Both the position numbers and the translations under genes were made by a program. From Fidelibacterota bacterium (GTDB taxonomy: Bacteria; Fidelibacterota; UBA2242; JAFGTP01): a stretch of DNA of 52,498 bases. The notes under the pieces are model-generated. The model made no database searches. It worked only from the letters and a program-made list of their open reading frames with translations, and had not been told where the DNA came from. Every line of letters begins with the position of its first letter. The first letter of the stretch is position 1. Shown here in pieces: positions 24,327-32,057 of the stretch. The stretch is from NCBI GenBank assembly GCA_016934035.1, contig JAFGTP010000013.1, positions 1 to 52,498 of the forward strand, read 5' to 3'.

Positions 24327-25394
24327 ATGATGAAACAGGGGCAAAGAATGAAAATAATCAACAAATTGGCACTCATTTTACTTACATTCCTCAAATTATG
24401 TTTTCCATCAAACTTAATAGAAGTCCTCGATCTGAAAGGAACATGGAAATTTTGTGTTGGTGATGACATGGCCTTTGCACAACTGACCTGTCAGGATCAA
24501 GATTGGGACAAAATCCATGTTCCCGATAGCTGGGAAGATGACGGATTTCCCGGTTATGACGGATATTGCTGGTATCGTTTTGCCTTTACTTTTAGTGAGG
24601 ATTGGGGTACCAAAAATCTTGTACTTCTGTTGGGAGCAGTAGATGATGTGGATGAAGTGTATTTCAATAATAAATTGATCGGTGCACTGGGCAATTTCCC
24701 ACCGGCTTACAGAAGCGCATACGATGAACAGCGAATTTATTCTGTTCCTGAAGAACTGCTCAACATAGGAAAGAAAAATGTGATTGCAGTGCGTGTCTAT
24801 GATCATGGCGGCCCAGGTGGAATTATAAGAGGTAAAGAAATTGGAATTTACCAGACAACCGACAAGAAGTCATTTTGGAGTATAAACCTATCCGGAACAT
24901 GGAAATTCAGACCCGGCAATGAAAAAGAATGGGCCGATGAAAAATACAATGATAATCACTGGGATGAAATCATTATCCCGGGAGCCTGGGATGATCATGG
25001 ATATGCAGATTATGATGGATTTGCCTGGTACCGTAAAGATTTTGTTGTGGAAAATGTTGAACCTCAGCACCTTGTCCTGCTGGCAGGTAAAATTGATGAC
25101 TTTGAAACCATTTACATAAATGGTAGTAAAGTCGGAAGCACGATGCCGGTCTTCCAAGAGGGTTATCCAGTTGAACAAAATCATGAGTGGCAAAAACAGA
25201 GAGAATATTATATCCATCGTTCCAGAATTCATTGGGGGCGTAAAAATACAATTGCAATACAGGTTTATGATGGATACGAGTTTGGTGGCATTCGGGAAGG
25301 AAAAATTAAGTTATTGACCAGAGATGAATATAAACTTACGCAAGAATTAGATAATTACAATTTTAATGAAATTATTGAAATGATTTTTGAATAA
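24327..25394 (+). CDS. Secreted protein with two GH2-type sugar-binding-like (beta-jelly-roll) domains, copy A
   Basis: A 355-aa exported protein without a catalytic domain. After a signal peptide come two related domains (about 36-178 and 189-340). Each has a GTWKF strand, a W-D-x-I-x-(V/I)-P-x-x-W turn, YDGxxWYR, a D-D-x-(D/E)-x-x-Y-x-N loop and a C-terminal RVYD-x-GGI-x-G. This is the N-terminal galactose-binding-like fold of family 2 glycoside hydrolases and sialate O-acetylesterases. A carbohydrate-binding role is likely but unproven. ATGs at 24327 and 24348 are both possible; the second leaves a cleaner signal peptide and has AGGGG ahead. The following gene is a paralogue. Confidence 0.8.
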   Translation: MMKQGQRMKIINKLALILLTFLKLCFPSNLIEVLDLKGTWKFCVGDDMAFAQLTCQDQDWDKIHVPDSWEDDGFPGYDGYCWYRFAFTFSEDWGTKNLVLLLGAVDDVDEVYFNNKLIGALGNFPPAYRSAYDEQRIYSVPEELLNIGKKNVIAVRVYDHGGPGGIIRGKEIGIYQTTDKKSFWSINLSGTWKFRPGNEKEWADEKYNDNHWDEIIIPGAWDDHGYADYDGFAWYRKDFVVENVEPQHLVLLAGKIDDFETIYINGSKVGSTMPVFQEGYPVEQNHEWQKQREYYIHRSRIHWGRKNTIAIQVYDGYEFGGIREGKIKLLTRDEYKLTQELDNYNFNEIIEMIFE

Positions 25395-25430
25395 TTTAAA
25401 TTTAATCATAAATTTTGATGGGCATAAAAT

Positions 25431-26480
25431 ATGAAGAGATTATATATTATACTAATATTTTGCTTTTCTGTAATTCTTGCAAAGGACTTACAAAGGAGTA
25501 AAATATTAATCTCACCATGGAAATTTGAAATAGGTGACGACATACAGTATGCAGCAGCAGTATATGATGATGAAAACTGGGAAGAAATTAGTGTTCCTTC
25601 CAGTTGGGAAAAAGAAGGATTTCCCGGTTATGATGGTTATGCCTGGTATCGGGTCAAATTTAAATTCAAAGAATATGATGAAAATGCCAGTTATTATCTG
25701 AAAATTGGTGCTATTGATGACTGTGACAGAGCTTATATCAATGGAAATATGGTTGGTTTTACAGGCAGTTTTCCTCCGGATTATATCACTGCCTACAATG
25801 TGCAGCGTCAATACCTAATTCCAAGAGACTATCTGAACCCGGATGGTCTTAATGTAATCGCGATACGTGTATATGACAGTGAAGGACCAGGAGGAATTGT
25901 TTGGGGTGATGTCGGCATTTATCAGACAACCCCGGAAATATCTCCTGTTGTTGAATTATCGGGCAAATGGAGTTTTCGAAAAGGGGACAATTCTGATTGG
26001 TCCATGGTGGATTTTGATGATTCTGATTGGGATTCAATTTTTGTTCCGGGTATCTGGCAAATGCAAGGATACGCAGATATCGGCTTTGCATGGTATCGAC
26101 GCAGATTTAAAATTGATCCGATATGGGAAAAGGAATCCATGATTTTGTTGCTTGGAAAAATTGATGACATGGATGAGACCTACTTAAATGGAAAACTTTT
26201 GGGAAAAACCGGTGAAATAGCAGAAAAGGATGGATTGATACCGGTCAATAATTGGGAATACAATACCTTGCGGGCTTATTACATTCCCAAAAACCTGCTA
26301 AATTTCAATGGCATCAACACACTGGCTGTCAGGGTCTACGACGGACAGATTCATGGAGGAATTTATGAGGGCCCGGTAGGCATCGTGACCCGGCATCAAT
26401 ACCTCAACATGAAAGAACACCATCGTTCCGATGGTTATTATGATTTTTGGGATTTTCTCGAAGATGTTTTCGGAAAATAA
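25431..26480 (+). CDS. Secreted protein with two GH2-type sugar-binding-like domains, copy B
   Basis: A 349-aa paralogue of the preceding protein with the same layout: signal peptide (about 1-17), domain 1 (about 26-165) and domain 2 (about 175-330). The WKFEIGDD, GFPGYDGYAWYR, YINGNMVG and VYDSEGPGGI segments align closely with copy A, and its second domain matches the second domain of copy A better than its own first. The internal duplication therefore came before the gene duplication. It lies 36 bp after copy A, so they are cotranscribed. Neither has glycosidase active-site acids in a TIM barrel. Confidence 0.8.
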   Translation: MKRLYIILIFCFSVILAKDLQRSKILISPWKFEIGDDIQYAAAVYDDENWEEISVPSSWEKEGFPGYDGYAWYRVKFKFKEYDENASYYLKIGAIDDCDRAYINGNMVGFTGSFPPDYITAYNVQRQYLIPRDYLNPDGLNVIAIRVYDSEGPGGIVWGDVGIYQTTPEISPVVELSGKWSFRKGDNSDWSMVDFDDSDWDSIFVPGIWQMQGYADIGFAWYRRRFKIDPIWEKESMILLLGKIDDMDETYLNGKLLGKTGEIAEKDGLIPVNNWEYNTLRAYYIPKNLLNFNGINTLAVRVYDGQIHGGIYEGPVGIVTRHQYLNMKEHHRSDGYYDFWDFLEDVFGK

Positions 26481-26556
26481 ATTATTTTGCAGTTTAATAA
26501 ATCTGCTGATTAAAAAATAATCTTATTCAATCTCAAATAAACAATCTTGTAACTTT

Positions 26557-26979
26557 TTGATCATTATTCCATCCGAATGCTGTGGAAAAATTATCTTGAA
26601 GTTAGTAATCAAAATATTAAAGAGTCATTTTTTACAGAACTTTTCGCTTCTTTTTATAGTCCTTTACTACACTTTTTTGCCTCTGGTACACCAATTAACC
26701 GTAAAACAGCATCAGCCCTGTTCATTCGCTTGTAAGATCACTTGTGAAGATGAAGTTGCTCCTTTAATTAAAATAGCAGAAAACCTTCCTCATGGTCATG
26801 ATCTTCACACCTGTCCAATCTGCACTTATTACAATTCTCCCTTTTCGTTTTTTATTGTCAATGCTCACAATCTTGTCTTTAATGACATTATTTTTAGTTC
26901 CGAAATCTATAACAACAACCATATAATCAATCTCAATCTTTTTTTTCGGGATTACCCGACGCGTGCCCCTCCTCTATAA
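26557..26979 (+). CDS. DUF2946-like small membrane/secreted protein
   Basis: A 140-aa protein with one N-terminal hydrophobic segment (about 29-46), a Cys/His-rich centre (CSFACKITC, then HGHDLHTCPIC at 79-89) and a C-terminal YPTRAPPL. A single membrane segment, an HxxxHxCPIC-like block and a final RAPP motif are the hallmarks I associate with DUF2946 proteins, which often sit beside metal-related TonB receptors. The start is uncertain; no strong ribosome-binding site is seen and a TTG 13 codons in is possible. The next two genes complete the apparent metal-uptake cassette. Confidence 0.55.
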   Translation: MIIIPSECCGKIILKLVIKILKSHFLQNFSLLFIVLYYTFLPLVHQLTVKQHQPCSFACKITCEDEVAPLIKIAENLPHGHDLHTCPICTYYNSPFSFFIVNAHNLVFNDIIFSSEIYNNNHIINLNLFFRDYPTRAPPL

Positions 26980-27033
26980 TTTATTTTTCAAAGATGATAA
27001 ATTTTATTAAACCCAATAATACTAGGATTTTAT

Positions 27034-27495
27034 ATGACTCACTTACAATATTTCAATAGTTTTATTTTATTATTTGCTTTTTTATTTGTCACTGCCTGCG
27101 AAGATAATCCTGCTTCCCATAATGATCATGATCACCATTTTCAAGCTATTGGCCTGCATATTATGAACAGTGGTGATACCATCGCCTCTTATATAGGTGG
27201 AAATGTACTTGGCAGCATTAATGTCAATGTTGAAGATATGACACCCTTACTCAGTGTCAAATTCATTGCAGAAGATGGTGAAATTGGTATTCCGGAAGGC
27301 GAAGAATATGGTTTTGACTGGGAAATAGACAATAGTGATATTGCTGAAGTCCATACACACGATGATGAACTGGATGAGTACCGATTTCATGTTAGAGGTT
27401 TAAGGGTTGGAGAAACGAAGATTAAACTCATTATCAACCATAATAACCATAAAGATTTTGAATCTAAAGCAATCCCGATAATTGTAACCGAATAA
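27034..27495 (+). CDS. His-rich lipoprotein, probable metal binding
   Basis: A 153-aa lipoprotein: signal peptide with lipobox VTAC (Cys22), then a histidine/aspartate cluster right after the lipid anchor (SHNDHDHHF, 28-36). Further clusters follow (VHTHDDELDEYRFH and NHNNHKDF). The rest is beta-rich with an Ig-like pattern ending in IPIIVTE. Such clusters bind Zn2+, Cu2+ or Ni2+. The TonB receptor starts at the base after this gene's stop codon, so the two are translated together and probably act together in the outer membrane or periplasm. Confidence 0.75.
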   Translation: MTHLQYFNSFILLFAFLFVTACEDNPASHNDHDHHFQAIGLHIMNSGDTIASYIGGNVLGSINVNVEDMTPLLSVKFIAEDGEIGIPEGEEYGFDWEIDNSDIAEVHTHDDELDEYRFHVRGLRVGETKIKLIINHNNHKDFESKAIPIIVTE

Positions 27496-29733
27496 ATGAG
27501 ATTACTGATAAAATATGTGATGGCTGTATTTTTATCAGCCATCACTTTAGTTCTGGGTTCACCGGTAGGAACATCTTCCGGAGGTTCTCTGGTGGGCCAT
27601 ATATATGATCAAGAAACCGGTGAAGATATTGGATGGACAACCGTCCTCTTGGAAGAGATTAATCGCTCGGTTTCAGCTCATTCCGATGGGGAATATCATT
27701 TTTTTGATATTCCGGTAGGGAAATACACACTGAAAGCATTTCGTATTGGCTATCATGATTACAAAAGTACTGTGGAAGTGGTGGAGAACCAGCAAATTCA
27801 AAAGGACATACAACTCAGTCAAAAGGTACTTTTTACCGAAGAGGTGACGGTTGAAAGTCAGCGGTATAAAAAAACTTCGGACTTGCAACAGCCGGATATT
27901 GAAGTAAGTGGGAAAAAACTCCGGGAAAATATCGGGCTTACAATTGCGGAAACCATCAGCAGCGAACCTGGACTTTCACAGCGAACCATGGGGCCAGCGC
28001 CGGCAAGGCCGGTTTTGCGCGGACTCAGTGGCGACCGCTTTCTCATGTTGGAAGATGGAGAAAGGCCCGGTGATCTTTCTGCAACCTCATCCGATCATGC
28101 TGTTGCTATCGAACCCATAAGTGCTGATCGCATTGTTATTATACGAGGCCCGGAAGCAATGCTCTATGGTTCCAATACCCTTGGTGGTGTTATCAATGTC
28201 AATCGAAATTATATACCTATGATGTTGCCTCATCGTTTGACAGGCAATTTTGCATTGCACAGCGAATCGGTCAATGCTGCACTGGCGTCTGGTGCAAAAG
28301 TCCTTTTTCCTGTTGGAAATTTCGCATTAAAAATGGATGGCAGTAGAAAAACTGCAAGTAATATCAATACTCCTATTGGTGAATTGAAAAATACTACAAT
28401 TGACAATAACAATGGTTCAATCGGTGTGTCCTATTTTCCTCAAAAGGGCAATATTGGCAGCGCCTTCAGTTTTTACAATTCCAACTATGGTATTCCTCCT
28501 CAGCCCGATTCTATCGGAGGCCATCCGATGGGTGTCGATATTCGAATGGAACGTCAGCACATTGAAACCAAAGCTGAATATTTTCCCGGATTTGACTGGC
28601 TGCATCATATTGAACTGAAACATTCGTATAAACGCTATCAACATGCTGAATTTGAGGCAAATGGCCAGGTTGGAATGCGGTTTGGAGTTTTAACCCATGA
28701 CCTGTCTATGCTCTTTCACCTGGCTGAGCATGGAGTGTTTTCAAGAGGTGTATTCGGGCTTTGGTTTGAAAATCGGGATTATGCTACTTCCGGCCTCTCC
28801 TTTACACCGGCTACAGTTGAAAAATCACTCTCACTGTTTCACTATAATGAGCACAAGATGGGTGAATTTGCCTTTAATTTTTCAGCACGATACGATATAA
28901 AAAGTGTTGAGCCTGCGGTTGAAAAAATAATCGTCAGAGCAGACTACAGCAATCATATACACCGCAAGATTTTTCAGAATTTTTCCGGTGGCCTTTCCGG
29001 TATTTTTGCCATCCGCAGGACTTGTAGCCTGGGAATTCAACTGATGCGCTCATACCGTGCACCGGGTATTGAGGAATTGTTTTCAGAGGGACCGCATTTA
29101 GCTGCTTATTCCTATGAAGTTGGGCATGCGAACCTGAAAGAGGAAACTGGAATTGGCAGTGAAGTATTTTTTAATATCCAACGGGAAAATCTGAAGTTTC
29201 ATCTGGCTGTTTTTAGAAATCAAATCGATAATTATATTTTTCCAATGAATACCGGACGCACAAGTTTGCGAATTGCTTCATTGTATTTATATCAATACAG
29301 TGGTGAAGATGTAGTGATGCAAGGTGTGGAGTCATCGCTCAATTGGCACTTTACATCGAGTTTTATCTTGAATTATTCAATGGGATATACTGAAGGAAAA
29401 ATCCAGCAGAATGGTTCTTATTTACCGCAGATTCCTCCACTGGAGTCAAATATTGGATTGGTATACGAAAAAAAGGCACTGACATTAGGCGCCAATTTGA
29501 AAACAGCGATGAAGCAGGATAAATTAGGTGAGTTTGAAAACCCCACTGGCGGATATGCTGTTCTGGACTTGAATGTACAGTATTATTTCAAAATGAATAA
29601 ATTTTTACACACCATCACCTTGACAATTCAAAATGCCGGAGATACAGAATACCGTCACCATCTCAATCGGATCAAGGAAATTTTCCCTGAACCGGGACGC
29701 AATGTGAAGTTGCTATATAAGGTTTATTTTTAA
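27496..29733 (+). CDS. TonB-dependent outer-membrane receptor, ZnuD-like
   Basis: A 745-aa receptor. It has a signal peptide, a carboxypeptidase-regulatory-like domain (about 29-105, GHIYDQETGEDIGWTTV...), a plug domain (about 120-240) and a 22-strand barrel ending in an aromatic residue (YKVYF). The plug contains RPVLRGLSGDRFLMLEDGE, then SDHAVAIEPISADRIVIIRGP and GSNTLGGVINV. A DHAVA-IEP-type plug is typical of the zinc receptor ZnuD and its relatives. With the His-rich lipoprotein and DUF2946-like gene, zinc or another divalent metal is the most likely substrate. This is inference; siderophore or cobalamin uptake cannot be excluded. Confidence 0.88.
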   Translation: MRLLIKYVMAVFLSAITLVLGSPVGTSSGGSLVGHIYDQETGEDIGWTTVLLEEINRSVSAHSDGEYHFFDIPVGKYTLKAFRIGYHDYKSTVEVVENQQIQKDIQLSQKVLFTEEVTVESQRYKKTSDLQQPDIEVSGKKLRENIGLTIAETISSEPGLSQRTMGPAPARPVLRGLSGDRFLMLEDGERPGDLSATSSDHAVAIEPISADRIVIIRGPEAMLYGSNTLGGVINVNRNYIPMMLPHRLTGNFALHSESVNAALASGAKVLFPVGNFALKMDGSRKTASNINTPIGELKNTTIDNNNGSIGVSYFPQKGNIGSAFSFYNSNYGIPPQPDSIGGHPMGVDIRMERQHIETKAEYFPGFDWLHHIELKHSYKRYQHAEFEANGQVGMRFGVLTHDLSMLFHLAEHGVFSRGVFGLWFENRDYATSGLSFTPATVEKSLSLFHYNEHKMGEFAFNFSARYDIKSVEPAVEKIIVRADYSNHIHRKIFQNFSGGLSGIFAIRRTCSLGIQLMRSYRAPGIEELFSEGPHLAAYSYEVGHANLKEETGIGSEVFFNIQRENLKFHLAVFRNQIDNYIFPMNTGRTSLRIASLYLYQYSGEDVVMQGVESSLNWHFTSSFILNYSMGYTEGKIQQNGSYLPQIPPLESNIGLVYEKKALTLGANLKTAMKQDKLGEFENPTGGYAVLDLNVQYYFKMNKFLHTITLTIQNAGDTEYRHHLNRIKEIFPEPGRNVKLLYKVYF

Positions 29734-29744
29734 TAATAAATATG

Positions 29745-29772
29745 AAGGCCTCATAAGAGACCTTATTTTATT
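29745..29772 (+). terminator. Probable intrinsic terminator after the TonB receptor
   Basis: AAGGCCTC and GAGACCTT pair around ATAA with one mismatch, followed by a T-rich tail (ATTTTATTT). It starts 12 bp past the receptor stop codon. Confidence 0.5.
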
Positions 29773-29803
29773 TGACATAATTGTTTTTTTTAATTTCTGA
29801 TTT

Positions 29804-29832
29804 TGCTATATTATTGTTGAATAAATATTCAA
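29804..29832 (+). promoter_or_regulatory. Extended -10 promoter and TetR-type operator
   Basis: TGCTATATT (29804-29812) is an extended -10 element. Directly after it, TTGAATAAATATTCAA (29817-29832) is an inverted repeat with 7-bp arms around AA, of the TGAATRAATATTCA type seen for several TetR-family repressors. It lies over the expected transcription start and ends 22 bp before the tetR start codon, fitting autorepression. Confidence 0.5.
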
Positions 29833-29854
29833 TCAATAAAAAAAGGAATGAAAG

Positions 29855-30463
29855 TTGGGAAGAAATAAAGAACTAAACGAGTTGATGAAAGACGAGCGCA
29901 AACAGCAAATTTTTTCCAGTGCGTTAAAACTGTTTGCTACCAGAGGTTTAGCCTCAACGAAAATTGCGGATATTGCCCAGGATGCCGGATTTTCACAAGG
30001 CCTGGTTTATCATTATTTCAAATCCAAAGATGATATTTTTATCCAGTTAATTAAAATGGCTTTCACCCAATTAAATTCAGCTGCCAAGCAATTAGAACAC
30101 TTTGATTTACCGCACTTGCAAAAATTGAAAATAGCTTATGAAAGTATGATGGATGGATTGGTCCATCATGAGGATGCTGCCTTGACTCATTTATTAATCG
30201 CAACATCCTCGGCTTCTGAATCCATTCCTGATGAGGCCAGATTAATTATTGATGAACAGTATTTTTTCCCTTATGAAGTTATTCGGCGGATTATAGAAGC
30301 CGGACAGACAGATGGGTCCATTGTCTCAAAAAATTCCAGAGATTTAGCGCTACTTTTCTGGTCAACCATCCGGGGGTTATCAATTTACCGGGCCACTCAT
30401 CATGATACTTTCGTTGTTCCGGAGGTTGAATCTTTTTTAGCAATGTTTAGAAATAAGGAATAA
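29855..30463 (+). CDS. TetR/AcrR-family transcriptional regulator
   Basis: A 202-aa regulator. The N-terminal helix-turn-helix (about 20-63) reads SALKLFATRGLASTKIADIAQDAGFSQGLVYHYFKSKDDIF in family style; the C-terminal ligand domain is helical and variable. The start is TTG with AAAGGAATG ahead; an ATG ten codons in would still keep the whole helix-turn-helix. The ligand is unknown. The esterase gene begins 2 bp after the stop codon, so the regulator and the hydrolase form an operon, and the upstream palindrome is the likely operator for both. Confidence 0.92.
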   Translation: MGRNKELNELMKDERKQQIFSSALKLFATRGLASTKIADIAQDAGFSQGLVYHYFKSKDDIFIQLIKMAFTQLNSAAKQLEHFDLPHLQKLKIAYESMMDGLVHHEDAALTHLLIATSSASESIPDEARLIIDEQYFFPYEVIRRIIEAGQTDGSIVSKNSRDLALLFWSTIRGLSIYRATHHDTFVVPEVESFLAMFRNKE

Positions 30464-30465
30464 GT

Positions 30466-31398
30466 ATGACAAGTTTTCGCAGTAAACTTCTCCTGTTTGG
30501 TCTCAGGTATAAAGATATTTTGAAACCAAAGTCACAACGATTGACCCGAATCAAGACAGTTAATGATATCTATAAATTCAGGGAAATTGTTGAAACCGGG
30601 GCCGAGAAATTTGGACGATTGCCCAAAGATTTGAATGTAGAAATCGTCAATATTAATGGTATTAATGCTGAATGGCTGTCCGGAAAAGACTTTCCGAAAG
30701 ACAAATTGATCCTCTATTTTCATGGTGGAGGATTGGTATCCGGTTCGGCCAAATCCCACCGGGGAATTGTCGCAAAATTTGTAAAATGCAGTGGCATTAA
30801 AGCACTGACCTTTGATTATGCCCTTGCGCCAGAGAAGCCATTTCCTGCGGCATTGAATGATGCTCGAAAAGTTTATCAATTTTTATTGGAAAATTATAAA
30901 CCAGAAAATATTCTGTTCATGGGGGACTCCGGCGGTGGTAATACCTTGCTGGCTTTATTGCTGACGCTAAAGGAAAAATCATTGCCAATGCCTGTTGCTG
31001 CAATTGCATTGTCTTCCTGGACAGATTTGACTAACTCGGGTGATTCCAACAAGTCTAATCGTGAAAAGGATAAATTAACCACTGAAAATGCCAATGAAAT
31101 GTTCAGTCAGGTTTATTGCGGAGAAGAAGATCCAAGAAATCCATTGATATCACCGTTGTTTGGAGATTTATCAGGTTTGCCGTCTTTATTGATGTTTGCC
31201 GGGAATGATGAATTGATGCGTGATGATACTGTTCGGTTTGCAGAAAATGCCAAAAAGGCAGGTGTGGATGTAGAAATGGAAATTGCGGAAGGGATGTTTC
31301 ATTGCTACCCGGCTGTGGCGCCCTTGATTCCGGAAGCAACCTTTGCCATGGAAAAAATTGTTCAGTTTATTCACCGGAAAATAAATTTTTTAGAATAA
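30466..31398 (+). CDS. Alpha/beta hydrolase, hormone-sensitive-lipase family esterase
   Basis: A 310-aa cytoplasmic esterase. HGGG (86-89) is the oxyanion-hole motif of the HSL group, GDSGGG (153-158) holds nucleophile Ser155, GNDELMRDD holds the acid and MFHCYP the catalytic His. No signal peptide. HSL-type enzymes hydrolyse short-chain esters and related small acyl compounds; the natural substrate is not shown. It is coupled to the TetR regulator and followed by a terminator. Confidence 0.9.
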   Translation: MTSFRSKLLLFGLRYKDILKPKSQRLTRIKTVNDIYKFREIVETGAEKFGRLPKDLNVEIVNINGINAEWLSGKDFPKDKLILYFHGGGLVSGSAKSHRGIVAKFVKCSGIKALTFDYALAPEKPFPAALNDARKVYQFLLENYKPENILFMGDSGGGNTLLALLLTLKEKSLPMPVAAIALSSWTDLTNSGDSNKSNREKDKLTTENANEMFSQVYCGEEDPRNPLISPLFGDLSGLPSLLMFAGNDELMRDDTVRFAENAKKAGVDVEMEIAEGMFHCYPAVAPLIPEATFAMEKIVQFIHRKINFLE

Positions 31399-31426
31399 AA
31401 AAGACCTCAAATCTGAGGTCTTTTTT
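31397..31426. terminator. Bidirectional intrinsic terminator
   Basis: AAAAAAGACCTCA and TGAGGTCTTTTTT form a 13-bp perfect stem with an AATC loop. It ends the esterase transcript on the plus strand and the tRNA-Asn transcript on the minus strand; the tRNA ends 6 bp away. Confidence 0.9.
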
Positions 31427-31431
31427 ATTTG

Positions 31432-31503
31432 CTCCGGAGGAGAGATTTGAACTCCCGACCAAGTGGTTAACAGCCACCTGCTCTACCACTGAGCTACTCC
31501 GGA
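31432..31503 (-). tRNA. tRNA-Asn (GTT)
   Basis: Read on the minus strand, the 72-nt sequence folds as a standard tRNA. The acceptor stem TCCGGAG/CTCCGGA has discriminator G. The D-arm contains GCTCAGTGGTAGAGC. The anticodon arm GGTGG-CTGTTAA-CCACT gives anticodon GTT. The T-arm GGGAG-TTCAAAT-CTCTC has one G-U pair. CCA is not encoded. It lies downstream of the HIT gene on the same strand. Confidence 0.96.
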
Positions 31504-31565
31504 ATCGCTATCGTTAAAAAGCGGGCTAAATTTAGTGGGAATCTCAATTCGATGCAATAGAAAAA

Positions 31566-32054
31566 TTATAAATTTTGAAAGTATGGAAAGAGTTTTTTCC
31601 AGGTCTCTTCCAATCCTTCTGAAATCACTTTTGTATGACCGATGACAGGCATAAAATTGGTGTCGCCGTTCCATCTGGGAACAATATGCAAATGCAGATG
31701 GTCTTTGACGCCAGCTCCAGCCACTTTTCCGAGGTTTAATCCGGTATTGAATCCTTCAGCGTTCATGCTTTCCCTCAGGATTTTGATTGATTTTTCCATC
31801 AGGTCCATCATTTCCAATTTGGCGGCAGATGACAAATCGGATAACTCACTGGTATGCTGGTAGGGTGCAATCATGAGGTGCCCGTTGTTATAGGGATAAT
31901 AATTCATTATGACAAAGGTCTCATCCCCACGATAGAGGATGAGACGCTTTTGATCATGATTGTCTTTCGGATATTGACATAAAAAGCATTCAATGGGTTT
32001 TATGCTTTGGATGTACTCTATTCTCCAGGGAGCCCAGAGTTTATCCTTGTTCAT
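31566..32054 (-). CDS. HIT-family nucleotide hydrolase/phosphorylase
   Basis: A 162-aa histidine-triad protein. The triad is DHLHLHIVP (His119, His121, His123). GHLMIAPYQH is the usual preceding block, and Cys23/Cys26 with later His residues suggest the zinc site seen in the Ap4A-phosphorylase-like actinobacterial group. HIT proteins hydrolyse or phosphorolyse nucleotide phosphoramidates and dinucleoside polyphosphates. It lies 3 bp after the EF-G2 gene and so belongs to the same operon. Confidence 0.92.
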   Translation of the reverse strand: MNKDKLWAPWRIEYIQSIKPIECFLCQYPKDNHDQKRLILYRGDETFVIMNYYPYNNGHLMIAPYQHTSELSDLSSAAKLEMMDLMEKSIKILRESMNAEGFNTGLNLGKVAGAGVKDHLHLHIVPRWNGDTNFMPVIGHTKVISEGLEETWKKLFPYFQNL

Positions 32055-32057
32055 TAT

